A DNA stretch of 64,000 bases from Mesorhizobium waimense (GCF_003601975.1 NZ_QZWZ01000009.1:62001-126000), one strand, 5' to 3'; positions 25,540 through 34,985 are shown, counted from the stretch's first letter. The notes: a model not told the origin generated them from the letters alone. Translations and numbers: made by a program.

Positions 25540-26079
25540 TCAGCTCCGCATGAAATGGTCGATCTGGTCGGCCAGCATGCCGTATTCGCGCGAACCCTTG
25601 CCGGTGCGCTTCTCGATTTCGCGGAGCTGTTCGCGGGCGCCGGCGAGATCGCCCATCTGCAGATGCGCCTCGCCGAGATATTCCCGCACCAACGTATAGT
25701 CGGGGTTGATACGCAGCGCTTCCTCGTAATAGCCGAGGCCGACGGTGATGCGGCCGGAATGGCGATGCGAATAGCCGAGATAGTTGAGGATGCGCGGATC
25801 CTGCTTGTTGGCGGCAAGGCTGAGCACGGCGATCGCCTCGTCATAGCGCCCGGCCATCGCCAAATCATGGCCCGCTTCATAGATGTTGTCGTCGTCCAGC
25901 ATGCCGTATTTCGGCGTGACACACTTCTTCAGCTTCTTGTCCCAGACCTCACCCTTTTTGCACTTGGGGGTGTCGCCACCGCCGCCGCCGCCGCCGCCTT
26001 CACCAGCCGTGAAAGCGGGCGCCGCAAACAGCGGCAGGGCGGCAACAGCCATGACCTGAATCAGCAAACGTCTGCGCAT
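25540..26079 (-). CDS. Secreted TPR-repeat protein
   Basis: The 179-residue protein starts with a signal peptide (MRRRLLIQVMAVAALPLFAAPAF, cleavage near AFTA), followed by a nine-glycine run and a CKKGEVWDKKLKKCV segment whose two cysteines may form a loop. Residues about 65-165 hold three tetratricopeptide repeats (AGHDLAMAGRYDEAIAVLSLA, YLGYSHRHSGRITVGLGYYEEAL, YLGEAHLQMGDLAGAREQLREI). It should act as a periplasmic protein-binding adaptor; no partner is visible. The protein is of a type common in rhizobia. It has its own terminator and stands alone. Confidence 0.85.
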   Translation of the reverse strand: MRRRLLIQVMAVAALPLFAAPAFTAGEGGGGGGGGDTPKCKKGEVWDKKLKKCVTPKYGMLDDDNIYEAGHDLAMAGRYDEAIAVLSLAANKQDPRILNYLGYSHRHSGRITVGLGYYEEALRINPDYTLVREYLGEAHLQMGDLAGAREQLREIEKRTGKGSREYGMLADQIDHFMRS

Positions 26080-26244
26080 CGAAGCCTCCTTGAGAATGAC
26101 AATGCGATACTAACGCAGGTGCCATGCCGTTTCATCCCGGAAAGAAACAGCGGCCGCCAACATTTGCAGTTTGACGCTTGCTAACCGAAGATGACGTGAC
26201 GAATGCTGTAAATTCGCTATCATCCGGCAAACGGCCAATGGAGC

Positions 26245-26685
26245 ATGCGGAGAAGGCCCGTGCAGCAGCGCCTCGAAAGGGAATGGGAGCTTTCGATCGG
26301 CCCGGACACCGTGCGCCTGTTCATCCTCAAGGCGAAGGCGCTGAGCGCTGCCGTCAACGAAGACTATGCCGACGGCGCCGAGCATGAAATCGAGCTCGAT
26401 GGCGATGCGCATGACAATCATCACCATGACGGTCTCGCTGAGGAAAGTTCGGAAAACCTCACCGAGGAGGAATTTCGCGAACTGATCAACGACCTCAATG
26501 TCGACGAGGCGGCCGAACTGGTCGCGCTGGCCTGGGTCGGCCGGGGCGACTACGAGGCATCGGAATGGGCCGACGCGCTGGCGGCCGCGCGCGAGCGTGC
26601 CAACAAGCGCACGGCGAAATATCTGCTCGGCATGCCGCAGCTCGCCGACTGGCTGGAGGAAGGCCTGGAAGTGATCGGCGCGTGA
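26245..26685 (+). CDS. DUF3775 family protein
   Basis: The protein of 146 residues (141 from the alternative start) has the DUF3775 pattern: ELSIGPDTVRLFILKAKALSAAV at the N-terminus, an acidic His/Asp-rich middle (AEHEIELDGDAHDNHHHD), then LTEEEFRELINDLNVDEAAELVALAWVGRGDYE and a C-terminal helix KYLLGMPQLADWLEEGLE. The family is of unknown function and probably cytosolic. The start is uncertain: the ATG at 26245 has little spacing to GGAG, whereas GTG at 26260 has GGAGAAGG 3 bases upstream and could be the real one. It is divergent from the TPR gene. Confidence 0.8.
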   Translation: MRRRPVQQRLEREWELSIGPDTVRLFILKAKALSAAVNEDYADGAEHEIELDGDAHDNHHHDGLAEESSENLTEEEFRELINDLNVDEAAELVALAWVGRGDYEASEWADALAAARERANKRTAKYLLGMPQLADWLEEGLEVIGA

Positions 26686-26761
26686 CATTGCGGTTACCGA
26701 TCGTGATCGGACGAATGCGCTTTCCAAGGCAACTTCCGCACCGCCCCGCCGTTTGGGGGCG

Positions 26762-27691
26762 ATGGCGGCGCTGACCCTCCCAGGATTTTACAGAATGGCG
26801 CTGCCTTTGGCGGCGGCGTTGCTGTTGGCGGGGCCGGCGCTCGCCAAGGCGCCGAAACTTCCTGAAACCGTGCCAGTGCCTGAGCTCAACCAGCCGGGAC
26901 CGACGTCGGAACCAGGGCCTGCGGACGTTCCGGTTCCCGAGCCGCGCCCGACCAACGCGCCGTCCGGCCCGGCCGAGCCGCCGGTGACTGCACCCACGCC
27001 TGCCGAAAAGCCGTCGCAGGCGGAGCCGCCGGCAAGTGCGCCCAGCCCGACGGAGAAACCACCGGCAGAGAAATCACCGCAGGAGAAACCAGCGGAGAGA
27101 AAGATACTTCCGGACCCGAGATCGGCTTCCGTTCCCGCCCCGGAAATGCCCGAGGAAGAGCTGGCCTGCCGCAGGCGGCTGAAATCGATGGGCGTCGACT
27201 TCGAAGAACACAAGGCCGAGCACGATCAAGAGATCGGCTGTTCGATCCCCTACCCGATCACCATGAAGACGCTCGGCAAATCCGTCACGATCGCCCCAGC
27301 CCCCGAACTGAATTGCGCCATGGCCGAGGCGTCGGCGCGCTTTGTCGCCGATGTCGTCCAGCCCGCGGTGAAAGCCGAATTCAGCTCCGACCTGAAGTCG
27401 ATCGGCCAGGCCTCCGCCTTCGTCTGCCGGCCGCGCCATAACGGTGGAAAGCTGTCGGAACACGCCTTCGGCAACGCGCTCGACATTGCCAGCTTCACGC
27501 TCTCGGACGGCAAGAAGATCGAAGTTGGCCCGGCGCCGCCCGAAAAGGATGGGAATTTCCTGAACGCGGTGCGCAAGGCAGCCTGCGGGCCGTTCAAGAC
27601 CGTGCTTGGCCCGGGCAGCGACGCCGACCATTCGCTGCACTTCCACTTCGACCTCGAACCGCGCCGCCACGGCGGCACTTTCTGCCAGTGA
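26762..27691 (+). CDS. Extensin-like family protein, first of a tandem pair
   Basis: The protein of about 309 residues has a signal peptide (ALPLAAALLLAGPALA), a long Pro/Glu/Ala-rich region (about 35-125, with repeated EKP and PAP words) and a C-terminal extensin-like domain. That domain carries SEHAFGNALDI and a terminal HFHFD, the H-x(6)-D ... H-x-H pattern of M15-type zinc peptidases that cut peptide cross-links in cell walls. Cysteines CRRRL, GCSIP, FVCRP and AACGP are placed as in the family. The Pro-rich part may cross the peptidoglycan layer. The start is uncertain among ATG 26762 and ATG 26795. A paralogue follows at 27813. Confidence 0.8.
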   Translation: MAALTLPGFYRMALPLAAALLLAGPALAKAPKLPETVPVPELNQPGPTSEPGPADVPVPEPRPTNAPSGPAEPPVTAPTPAEKPSQAEPPASAPSPTEKPPAEKSPQEKPAERKILPDPRSASVPAPEMPEEELACRRRLKSMGVDFEEHKAEHDQEIGCSIPYPITMKTLGKSVTIAPAPELNCAMAEASARFVADVVQPAVKAEFSSDLKSIGQASAFVCRPRHNGGKLSEHAFGNALDIASFTLSDGKKIEVGPAPPEKDGNFLNAVRKAACGPFKTVLGPGSDADHSLHFHFDLEPRRHGGTFCQ

Positions 27692-27812
27692 GCGAATGGC
27701 GTGGTGTAGGGAGCGGGCGCCGCAATTTGGCCGCAGCCGTGAACGCCGGCGCTGATTTTTCCTTTACTCTTGGCGACTAGACTTGTCCCATCCGGGGACA
27801 GGATGCCTTTCA

Positions 27813-28637
27813 ATGGCCGGAAGATCTGGCGCCATGTTTGCCATGGCACGGTACAAGAAACATGCGCGCATCGCCGTCGGGCGGCTGGCGACAGTGCTTG
27901 CGATTGCGGGGGTGTCGGCCTGCACCACAGGAGACGTCTTCTCGCTCCAGCCCGCCGTCGATGTCGGCAGCCAGACCGCCGCGGTGCCTGCCGCCGTCCC
28001 GGAATATCAGGGCATGCAGCGCCTCGTTCCCTCCAACCCCTATATGACCGCCGCCTATCCGCGCATGGACGAGCCGATGTCGCCGCTCGAGCAGATGCCG
28101 GCCAGCGAGATCGATTGCCGCAGCGAGCTCAAGCGCCTCCGCGTCGCATATACCGATGTTGCGCCGATCCATGAGGGGCAATGCGGCATAGACTTTCCGG
28201 TCAAGGTCTCGGCCATCGGCAGCATCCAGATGAAACCCGCCGCGACGCTGACCTGCGACATGGCCGCCACCTTCGCCGGCTGGACGAAGAACGAACTCGT
28301 GCCGTCCGCTCGCTGGCGCTATTTCTCCGGCGTCAAGACCATCCACCAGGGCTCCAGCTATTCCTGCCGCAACATCGCCGGCGAGGGTGTGTTGTCGGAG
28401 CACGGCAAGGGCAACGCGCTCGACGTGATGAGCATCGAGCTCAACAATGGCGACGACATCGACGTACGCAAGCCCGGCCTGTTCGCCTTCCGCACCCGCG
28501 GCTTCCTCAACACCGTGCGCGCCGACGGCTGCCAGTATTTCACCACCGTGCTCGGTCCCGGTTACAACTACGACCACCGCAACCATTTCCACTTCGACAT
28601 AAAGAACCGCAAGAGCGGCTACCGCGCCTGCCGCTGA
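27813..28637 (+). CDS. Extensin-like lipoprotein, second of a tandem pair
   Basis: The 274-residue protein has a lipoprotein signal ending GVSAC. After a short variable part, the extensin-like domain (from about ASEIDCRSELKRL) holds SEHGKGNALDVMSI and HRNHFHFDI, the same M15-like metal-binding pattern as in the gene upstream. The catalytic domain is paralogous but the anchoring differs: here a lipid, there a long proline-rich stretch. A murein endopeptidase or carboxypeptidase role is inferred from the motif. AGGA lies about 10 bases before ATG 27813; ATG 27834 is another possible start. The gap to the first gene is about 120 bases, so co-transcription is possible. Confidence 0.8.
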   Translation: MAGRSGAMFAMARYKKHARIAVGRLATVLAIAGVSACTTGDVFSLQPAVDVGSQTAAVPAAVPEYQGMQRLVPSNPYMTAAYPRMDEPMSPLEQMPASEIDCRSELKRLRVAYTDVAPIHEGQCGIDFPVKVSAIGSIQMKPAATLTCDMAATFAGWTKNELVPSARWRYFSGVKTIHQGSSYSCRNIAGEGVLSEHGKGNALDVMSIELNNGDDIDVRKPGLFAFRTRGFLNTVRADGCQYFTTVLGPGYNYDHRNHFHFDIKNRKSGYRACR

Positions 28638-28710
28638 CCCAGACGGATGGCCTCTGCCCAAGGCTGGCAACGTCGCATAGAGTGATGCCGTACATGTTTG
28701 GCGGTATCGG

Positions 28711-29418
28711 ATGAGCCAACGCACTCTTCGACGACGCGCCGCAATCTGGCTGGCGGCGTTCTGCGCCTTCTATCTGGCGCTCGCCTATTTCGCAGCGCCC
28801 GAATTCTGGACGTGGCGAGACCGCGGCTTCCGCACGGAGCGCTTCGAGATGATCACGCACACGCCGCAAGGCATTCCGGGCGACCCGATCAATGTCGGCC
28901 TCATCGGCACCGAAAAGGAGGTCGTCCACGCCTTCGCCGTCGCCGGTTGGGACACTGCTGATGCCATCACGCTGAAGACGGCGATCGAGATCGGCGAAAG
29001 CGTGCTGTTCGGCCGCCCCTACCCCGATGCGCCGGTCAGCCGGCTGCTGTTCGAGGGCCGCGCCCAGGACCTGGCCTTCGAGAACCCGGTCGGCGATAGC
29101 GCCGACCGGCGCCACCACGTCCGCTTCTGGCAGAGCAAAGCCCGCGGCGACGACGGGCGGCCGCTTTGGCTAGGATCCGCCAGTTTCGATCGTGGTGTCG
29201 GCCTCAGCCACGACACCGGCGCCATAACCCACCATATCGGTCCCGACATCGATACAGAGCGCAACTTCCTGATCGGCGACCTCCGCGCCGCCGGCATGCT
29301 GATCTCGTCCAGCGACATACCAGGCATCGGCGCGACGAAGACCGGGCGCAATGGCGGCGGCGATCCCTATTTTACCGACGGCAAGGCAGTGATTGGGGTG
29401 CTCAGGCAATTGCCTTGA
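28711..29418 (+). CDS. LssY C-terminal domain protein
   Basis: The 235-residue protein begins with one membrane-spanning helix (AAIWLAAFCAFYLALAYFAAP) and continues with the LssY_C domain: PINVGLIGTEKEVVHAFAVAGWDTADAITLKT, PYPDAPVSRLLFEGRAQDLAFENPVG, RRHHVRFWQS and, at the end, HHIGPDIDTERNFLIGDL. The family is named after a Legionella protein from the lss secretion region, and its molecular role is not known. A periplasmic, membrane-anchored position is predicted. It follows the extensin-like pair by 73 bases and may be part of an envelope gene cluster. No catalytic motif is evident. Confidence 0.82.
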   Translation: MSQRTLRRRAAIWLAAFCAFYLALAYFAAPEFWTWRDRGFRTERFEMITHTPQGIPGDPINVGLIGTEKEVVHAFAVAGWDTADAITLKTAIEIGESVLFGRPYPDAPVSRLLFEGRAQDLAFENPVGDSADRRHHVRFWQSKARGDDGRPLWLGSASFDRGVGLSHDTGAITHHIGPDIDTERNFLIGDLRAAGMLISSSDIPGIGATKTGRNGGGDPYFTDGKAVIGVLRQLP

Positions 29419-29521
29419 AATCATAGGTCCGGGATCGGATTGAAATGGCCGCGAGGCGTGTTCTTCTAAAAATCATGGCCGTCTATTTTCGAAGACCTCG
29501 CCGCAATGCTATTGACCGCGC

Positions 29522-30832
29522 ATGCTTTATGTTGAAATCGCCATCGTGGTCGTCCTCATCTGTGTGAACGGCCTTCTGTCGATGTCCGAACTTGCCATCG
29601 TCTCGTCACGGCCGGCCCGGCTCAAGGCGATGATCGACCGCAACGTCAAGGGTGCCGGACGCGCGCTGGCGCTTGGCTCCAATCCCGGCAAATTCCTGTC
29701 ATCGGTGCAGATCGGCATCACCCTGGTCGGCGTGCTCTCCGGCGCCTTCTCCGGCGCCACGCTCGGCGCGCGGCTGGCGCAGTTCCTGGCATCGACCGGT
29801 ATTCGTGAAACCGTTGCCGACCCGCTCGGCGTCGCCATTGTCGTTGCCTTGATCACCTATGGCTCGCTGATCGTCGGCGAGTTGGTGCCGAAGCAGATCG
29901 CATTGCGCGACCCTGAACGGGTTGCGGCACGGGTCGCCCCGGCGATGACCATCCTCGCCACCATCTCGGCACCGCTGGTCTTCCTGCTCGACATTTCAGG
30001 TCGCGCCATATTGTGGCTGCTTGGCCAGCGCGGCGAGAGCGAGGAGAAGGTCACCGACGAGGAGATCAAGATGCTGGTCGCCGAGGCCGAGCACCACGGC
30101 ACCATCGAATCCGACGAGCGGCGCATGATCGCCGGCGTCATGCGGCTCGGCGACCGCGCCGTGCGCGCTGTGATGACGCCGCGCACCGAGGTCGACTGGA
30201 TCAATCTGCAGTCCGACGAGACCACCATACGCAAGCTCTTAATGGAGACCCAGCATTCGCGCCTGCCGGCCGGCGACGGCGGCGTCGACGCCATGATCGG
30301 CGTCGTCCAGACCCGCGACGTGCTGGCGGCGATCCTCGGCGGCAGGGCGCTGGAGCCGCGCCGGCACGTGCGCGCCGCCCCCATCGTGCATGACCAGGCC
30401 GATGCACTCGACGTCCTGTCGAAACTGAAGGAATCGGATGTCCCGATGGCCCTGGTCCATGACGAATACGGCCATTTCGAAGGCATCGTCACCCCGGCCG
30501 ACATCCTGGAAGCCATCACCGGTGTCTTCCGCGCCGATCTCGACGCCGGCGAAGAGGAAAACGCCGTCAAGCGCGAGGACGGCTCATGGCTGCTCGCCGG
30601 CTACATGCAGGCCGACGAGATGGCGGACATTTTGGGCATCGACCTGCCGGAAAACCGCGACTACGAGACCGTCGCCGGCTATGTCCTGTCGCACATGCAC
30701 CATTTGCCGGCGACCGGCGAATGCGTCGACGCGCAAGGCTGGCGCTTCGAGGTGGTCGACCTCGACGGCCGCCGCATCGACAAACTCATCGCCACGCGAC
30801 TGGCGAGCGGCCACCGCGAGGTGGTGCGCTGA
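29522..30832 (+). CDS. CNNM/CorC/HlyC family membrane protein
   Basis: The 436-residue protein has a DUF21/CNNM transmembrane domain (1 to about 180; LLSMSELAIVSSRPARLKAM, with the conserved small and acidic residues). A CBS pair follows (about 200-330; VMTPRTEVDWINL, VHDEYGHFEGIVTPADILEAITG) and then a C-terminal CorC_HlyC domain (about 355-430; VAGYVLSHMHHLPATGE). Such proteins are implicated in Mg2+/Co2+ transport or resistance, with the CBS pair binding adenine nucleotides. The history of haemolysin naming does not imply toxin function. ATG 29522 starts directly at the first membrane helix. It is a single gene. Confidence 0.9.
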   Translation: MLYVEIAIVVVLICVNGLLSMSELAIVSSRPARLKAMIDRNVKGAGRALALGSNPGKFLSSVQIGITLVGVLSGAFSGATLGARLAQFLASTGIRETVADPLGVAIVVALITYGSLIVGELVPKQIALRDPERVAARVAPAMTILATISAPLVFLLDISGRAILWLLGQRGESEEKVTDEEIKMLVAEAEHHGTIESDERRMIAGVMRLGDRAVRAVMTPRTEVDWINLQSDETTIRKLLMETQHSRLPAGDGGVDAMIGVVQTRDVLAAILGGRALEPRRHVRAAPIVHDQADALDVLSKLKESDVPMALVHDEYGHFEGIVTPADILEAITGVFRADLDAGEEENAVKREDGSWLLAGYMQADEMADILGIDLPENRDYETVAGYVLSHMHHLPATGECVDAQGWRFEVVDLDGRRIDKLIATRLASGHREVVR

Positions 30833-30955
30833 TTGTTCGAATGCCGGCATTTTGACCCGAAGCGGCCATTCATCTTAAACGCATGAATCTCGCGAGAGGT
30901 AGAAGCCGTCTAACGGATGATACTCGCCTAGAGTCGGCATCACTGCATCGGGACG

Positions 30956-32200
30956 TCAGATGCAGGTGTCTAAACGACGCTGGATATCTTCGACCAGCAG
31001 GGCTGCTTCCTCCGCGATTGCCAATATTGTTCCCGACCGCCGCGAGATCGCGAAAGGCAGGCCGGCAAAATACACGCCAGGGGCGCTCGCGAACCGGTTC
31101 TCGTACAATGGTTGGCCTTGTGCATCGAGCACATTGGGAACGCGCACCCACCCGAAATCGCCTCTGAACCCGGTGCACCAGATCACCGTTGTGATCCCTC
31201 GCGCGGCGAGGTCAAGTGATCGGATTGCTGGATTCGGCAGGTCCGCGGTAATCACCTCGGCCGGGTCCGGCTCAGCCTCGGGGGCATCGATCCCGTTGCG
31301 CGCGATGTAGTCGTCGATCTGGTTTCGAATTCTAGCGGAGCCCTCGTCTGCGTGGCGAACATGCTCTTCCGCGTCGTTGCTGAACAAGGGGCGGCCGTCG
31401 TCGACGCCCGTGAGCCGACCCAGCAAGATAACCCCTTGCGCACTGAGGGACTGCAGGCTGATCGTATGGAGCGCTCCTGTCAGTGCCCTTCCCGGGATAG
31501 GCCCCTGTTGAAGCAATTCCCCGCGCGTCACATCCATCAGTCCGGTAAGAACCATCCAGACACTGATGTGAGTACCCCGGTACATTCGGGGCAGCCGGCC
31601 GACTCGTCCCGTTGAAAGAAACACAGTTCGCCCCGCCCGGACCAAGTCCTCGGCGATCTGGCCGCCGGACTGGGCGCTACCCACGACCAACACGGCTCCA
31701 CTGTCGAGAGCCGATGCGTTGCGGTAGGCTGATGCATCAATCTGTTGGACTTCGGGTGGCAACAAAGCAGAGAAAGGCGGGCGCGTCGGGCAATTCTGGT
31801 TGCTGCTGGCGATCACCACATTCCTCGACCACACGGCGCCGCTCGGAATGGCCAGTCGGTACAGGCCGTCGCTCGCGACAAGGTCGGTCACCGGCGTACC
31901 GGTTTCCACCGGGAGGCCATACCGGCCGGCATAGTCCTCCAGCAGCGCGACAAACTCGCCGCTTGTCATCGCACCGTCGGGATCGGGGCCGTCATAGATA
32001 TCCCCAGGCATGACCGTTTGGCTGTTCGGTGTGTTTACCCGAAAGGAGTCCCAGCGCTGGGTCCGCCAAGTCTCACCGATGCGACCTCGCTCCAACACTC
32101 TATGACGCAAGCCGCGCTGCGTCAGCGCATGACTGACGCCTAGTCCCGCCCAACCGGCACCGATGACGACGGCATCAAGAATGTCCGTTCCGCCCGTCAC
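30956..32200 (-). CDS. FAD-dependent monooxygenase-like oxidoreductase
   Basis: The 414-residue flavoprotein has the N-terminal GAGWAGLGVSHAL, the FMO-type GETWRTQRWDSFRVNTPN, a second Rossmann motif VVGSAQSGGQIAEDLVRAG and a C-terminal ATG-like TTVIWCTGFRGDFGWV. It resembles flavin-containing monooxygenases acting on N- or S-containing or carbonyl substrates with NADPH. The start is a GTG (32198-32200) with GGGGGAG 6 bases upstream. The codon third positions look less uniformly G/C than in neighbours, and about 400 non-coding bases lie upstream, so recent acquisition is possible. The substrate is unknown. Confidence 0.82.
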   Translation of the reverse strand: MTGGTDILDAVVIGAGWAGLGVSHALTQRGLRHRVLERGRIGETWRTQRWDSFRVNTPNSQTVMPGDIYDGPDPDGAMTSGEFVALLEDYAGRYGLPVETGTPVTDLVASDGLYRLAIPSGAVWSRNVVIASSNQNCPTRPPFSALLPPEVQQIDASAYRNASALDSGAVLVVGSAQSGGQIAEDLVRAGRTVFLSTGRVGRLPRMYRGTHISVWMVLTGLMDVTRGELLQQGPIPGRALTGALHTISLQSLSAQGVILLGRLTGVDDGRPLFSNDAEEHVRHADEGSARIRNQIDDYIARNGIDAPEAEPDPAEVITADLPNPAIRSLDLAARGITTVIWCTGFRGDFGWVRVPNVLDAQGQPLYENRFASAPGVYFAGLPFAISRRSGTILAIAEEAALLVEDIQRRLDTCI

Positions 32201-32596
32201 TACGCTCCCCCTCTGATCGTCACCTTATTGTACTTTTGTGAAATCAGTAAATGGTCCGCTTTCCAGTACGGCGTTGCTCTCACGCATAACAAAACGAGGA
32301 CGACAGCACTTGGCGAGGCGATGACTAAGATGTCGCGTCTCGTGTAAGCGCGCCTCTATGGACGTCTGGCGCTTGTCTGGCTTTCGGACCTGCGGCGTGC
32401 TCGCGCCACTGACGCACGTCGCCAAATGTTCAGCAGTGATGATTGGCGCGGCGTGTTTTGCGACAGAAGGAGCTGTGTTTCAGTGTGAATTTTTGGCGCC
32501 GTCTCGCGCCTACCGCTATCCGCCTTCGCCTTCCTCACTTATGATTGACCACCGAAAAAGCTGGGAAGCACAGCGAAAGCCTCTATATCGGCAGCC
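32201..32596. other. Intergenic stretch, AT-richer than its surroundings
   Basis: I see no gene or strong structure. It contains the divergent promoters for the monooxygenase (minus) and the glucanase-like gene (plus). Short frames here have no family features. Confidence 0.5.
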
Positions 32597-33898
32597 ATGG
32601 ATGCATCGAGCGAACACAAGCTGAACGACGAGCTTCTCTCGAACACCCAGCGCCTGTCCTTCGACTATTTCCTCAAGGAGGCCAACCCGGCCAATGGCCT
32701 GGTCGCCGACCGCAACACGCCAGGATCGCCCGCTAGCATAGCCGCCGTCGGGCTCGCTTTGTCGGCCTATCCCGTCGGTGTCGAGCGCGGTTTCATGACG
32801 CGCGCCGCCGCCGCTGCACGGACGCTCGCCACACTTCGCTTCTTCTGGAACGCGCCGCACGGGCCGGAGCCCGACGCCACCGGCTACAACGGCTTCTACT
32901 ATCATTTCCTCGATATGAAGACCGGCCGCCGCGTCTGGAAGTGTGAGCTGTCCACGGTCGACACGGCGCTCCTGCTGGCCGGCATGCTGGCAGCCGGCGC
33001 TTATTTCGACGGGGACGATGAATCCGAACTGGAAATCCGCCACCTTGCCGATGCGCTCTACCGCCGCGCCGACTGGCGCTGGGCGCAGAACGGCGGCGCC
33101 ACCGTCACCCATGGCTGGCGGCCCGAAAAAGGCTTCCTGCGCTACCGCTGGCAAGGCTACGACGAGGCGGTGATCCTTTATGTGCTGGGCCTCGGCTCGC
33201 CGACCCATCCGCTGCCGCCCGAGAGCTATGCGGCCTGGCTGTCCACCTACAAGTGGAAGAAGATCTATGGCCGGGAACTGGTTTATGCCGGTCCTCTGTT
33301 TGTCCACCAGTTCTCGCATGTCTGGATCGACTTTCGCGGCATCGGCGATGCTTTCATGCGCAATCACGGCAGCGACTATTTCGAAAATAGCCGCCAGGCG
33401 ACCTATCTGCAGCGTGACTACGCCATCCGCAATCCAAAAGGTTTTAGTGGTTATGGTGAGACTTGCTGGGGCATCACCGCCAGCGATGGCCCAGGCCCGA
33501 CAAAACGTCAGAAGACGGCTGGTGGCCGCCGCTTCTACAGCTATCTGGCGCGCGGCGCGCCTTTCGGTCCGGATGACGGCACGCTGTCGCCATGGGCGGC
33601 GATTACTTCACTGCCCTTTGCGCCGGAGATCGTCCTGCCGGCGCTGCGCCATTTCCACGAAATCGACCTGCACGAGGGCAACCCGTACGGCTTCACCGCA
33701 AGCTTCAATCCGACAATCGCCGCCGCCGACAGGCGGTCCTGCGGGTGGGTATCGCCGGACCATGTCGGCATCAATCAGGGGCCGATCGCCCTAATGATCG
33801 AGAACTACCGGTCGGACTTCCTGTGGCGGCTGATGCGCCGCGTGCCTGCCATCGCCACGGGACTGCGCCGAGCCGGGTTTTCGGGCGGTTGGTTATGA
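32597..33898 (+). CDS. Glucoamylase-like / GH144-type glucanase family protein
   Basis: The 433-residue protein belongs to the glucoamylase-like family (COG5368 type) that includes the GH144 endo-beta-1,2-glucanases. Markers are LSFDYFLKEANPANGLVADRN at the N-terminus, YNGFYYHFLDMKTGRRVW, ELSTVDTALLLAGML, the ETCWGITASDGPGP core and NPYGFTASFNP. It folds as an alpha/alpha toroid. It has no evident signal peptide, so the protein may be cytosolic. Rhizobia make cyclic beta-1,2-glucan, so turnover of that polymer or of its fragments is a reasonable but unproved role. The start at ATG 32597 is followed by MDASSEHKLND. Specificity cannot be read directly. Confidence 0.8.
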   Translation: MDASSEHKLNDELLSNTQRLSFDYFLKEANPANGLVADRNTPGSPASIAAVGLALSAYPVGVERGFMTRAAAAARTLATLRFFWNAPHGPEPDATGYNGFYYHFLDMKTGRRVWKCELSTVDTALLLAGMLAAGAYFDGDDESELEIRHLADALYRRADWRWAQNGGATVTHGWRPEKGFLRYRWQGYDEAVILYVLGLGSPTHPLPPESYAAWLSTYKWKKIYGRELVYAGPLFVHQFSHVWIDFRGIGDAFMRNHGSDYFENSRQATYLQRDYAIRNPKGFSGYGETCWGITASDGPGPTKRQKTAGGRRFYSYLARGAPFGPDDGTLSPWAAITSLPFAPEIVLPALRHFHEIDLHEGNPYGFTASFNPTIAAADRRSCGWVSPDHVGINQGPIALMIENYRSDFLWRLMRRVPAIATGLRRAGFSGGWL

Positions 33899-33912
33899 AG
33901 ACCCTTTTAGAC

Positions 33913-34893
33913 TCATAGCATTAGCACGACCTTGCCGGTCGAGCGCCGATCATCGAGCAGGCGATGCGCCTCGCTGACCTGGTCGAGCGGCAAGCGTGCG
34001 CCTGTCGTCACGACAAGCTGGCCGCTGGCGGCAAGCTGGAAAAGCTCCGACAGGTTTTCCCGCAGCCCGGCAGGCGTAAGCAGCGGCAGCAGGGCGAACC
34101 CTCTTAGCGACTGGTTGCGGCCGATCATCGCTTCCAGCTCGGCAGTGCCCAGTGCGTATCTGCCGAGCGCGGCAAACACCAGCTCGCCACAGGGCGCGAG
34201 CGCGTCAAGCGCTGCCGCCGTCAGCGCGCCGCCCACGGTGTCGTAGACGATGTCGACGCCGGCGCCGCCTGTCGCCTCCCGCACCTCGGCGGCCCAATCC
34301 GCCCTGCTGTAATCGACCGAAACATCGGCGCCGAGCGACACTGCCAGATCGAGCTTGGCCTTGCTGCCGGCGGCAGCGATCACAGTGCTGGCACCGCTTC
34401 GTTTGGCAAGCTGGACGAGCAGCGACCCAACACCGCCGGCGGCCGCAGTGACCAGCGCCGATTTGCCGGCGGGCGGGCTTTGTCGCAGCAGATGCAAGGC
34501 CGTCAGCCCCTGCACCATCAATGCCGTCGCATCCCCGAAAGAGAGCGTTTCAGGCAAAGGCACGGCAAGGCCCGCGTCGATCGTGACATAGTCGGCATAA
34601 CCGCCAAAGGGTCGGCTTGAGGCAAAGAGCGGCGCTGCGACGCGTGCACCGAGCAGCGCTGAATCCACCCCTGACCCAACCGCCTCCACGGTCCCGGCAG
34701 CCTCGACGCCGAGGATCATGGGCAGTTGTGGCGTGACCGCGTAGCGGTCCGCGCGCATCAGCGCCTCGAAGAAATTCACGCCGGCCGCATGAACGCGGAC
34801 CAGCACCTCGCCGTCCCGTGGCTCTGGCTTTGGCATGTCCACGACATCAAGGACGTCGGGACCGCCGAAACGGGTGAGTTGAATGGCTCGCAT
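33913..34893 (-). CDS. Zinc-independent quinone oxidoreductase (MDR superfamily)
   Basis: The 326-residue protein is a medium-chain dehydrogenase/reductase of the quinone-oxidoreductase branch. It has MRAIQLTRFGGPDVLDVVDMPKPEP at the start, GVEAAGTVEAVGSGV, then the NADPH-binding TAAAGGVGSLLVQLAK and a C-terminal STGKVVLML. The structural zinc cysteines are absent. It reduces quinones or enones with NADPH. ATG at 34891-34893 is the family start; an upstream frame to 34956 adds unrelated residues. The HxlR regulator gene starts 92 bases away in the opposite direction and probably controls it. Confidence 0.9.
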   Translation of the reverse strand: MRAIQLTRFGGPDVLDVVDMPKPEPRDGEVLVRVHAAGVNFFEALMRADRYAVTPQLPMILGVEAAGTVEAVGSGVDSALLGARVAAPLFASSRPFGGYADYVTIDAGLAVPLPETLSFGDATALMVQGLTALHLLRQSPPAGKSALVTAAAGGVGSLLVQLAKRSGASTVIAAAGSKAKLDLAVSLGADVSVDYSRADWAAEVREATGGAGVDIVYDTVGGALTAAALDALAPCGELVFAALGRYALGTAELEAMIGRNQSLRGFALLPLLTPAGLRENLSELFQLAASGQLVVTTGARLPLDQVSEAHRLLDDRRSTGKVVLML

Positions 34894-34985
34894 GGCAACC
34901 TCGCTATGGCAACGGCTGCTGTTTGCCACTATCTGCGTGGCCCGGACTACACACACATTTGTCCCCTGCTGACCGGAAGGTGACC

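Noticed and set aside
31000..32600. A recent foreign island around the flavin monooxygenase
   Set aside because: The codon third positions look less biased and the flank is AT-richer, but there is no integrase, repeat or tRNA nearby. It is only mentioned as a possibility.
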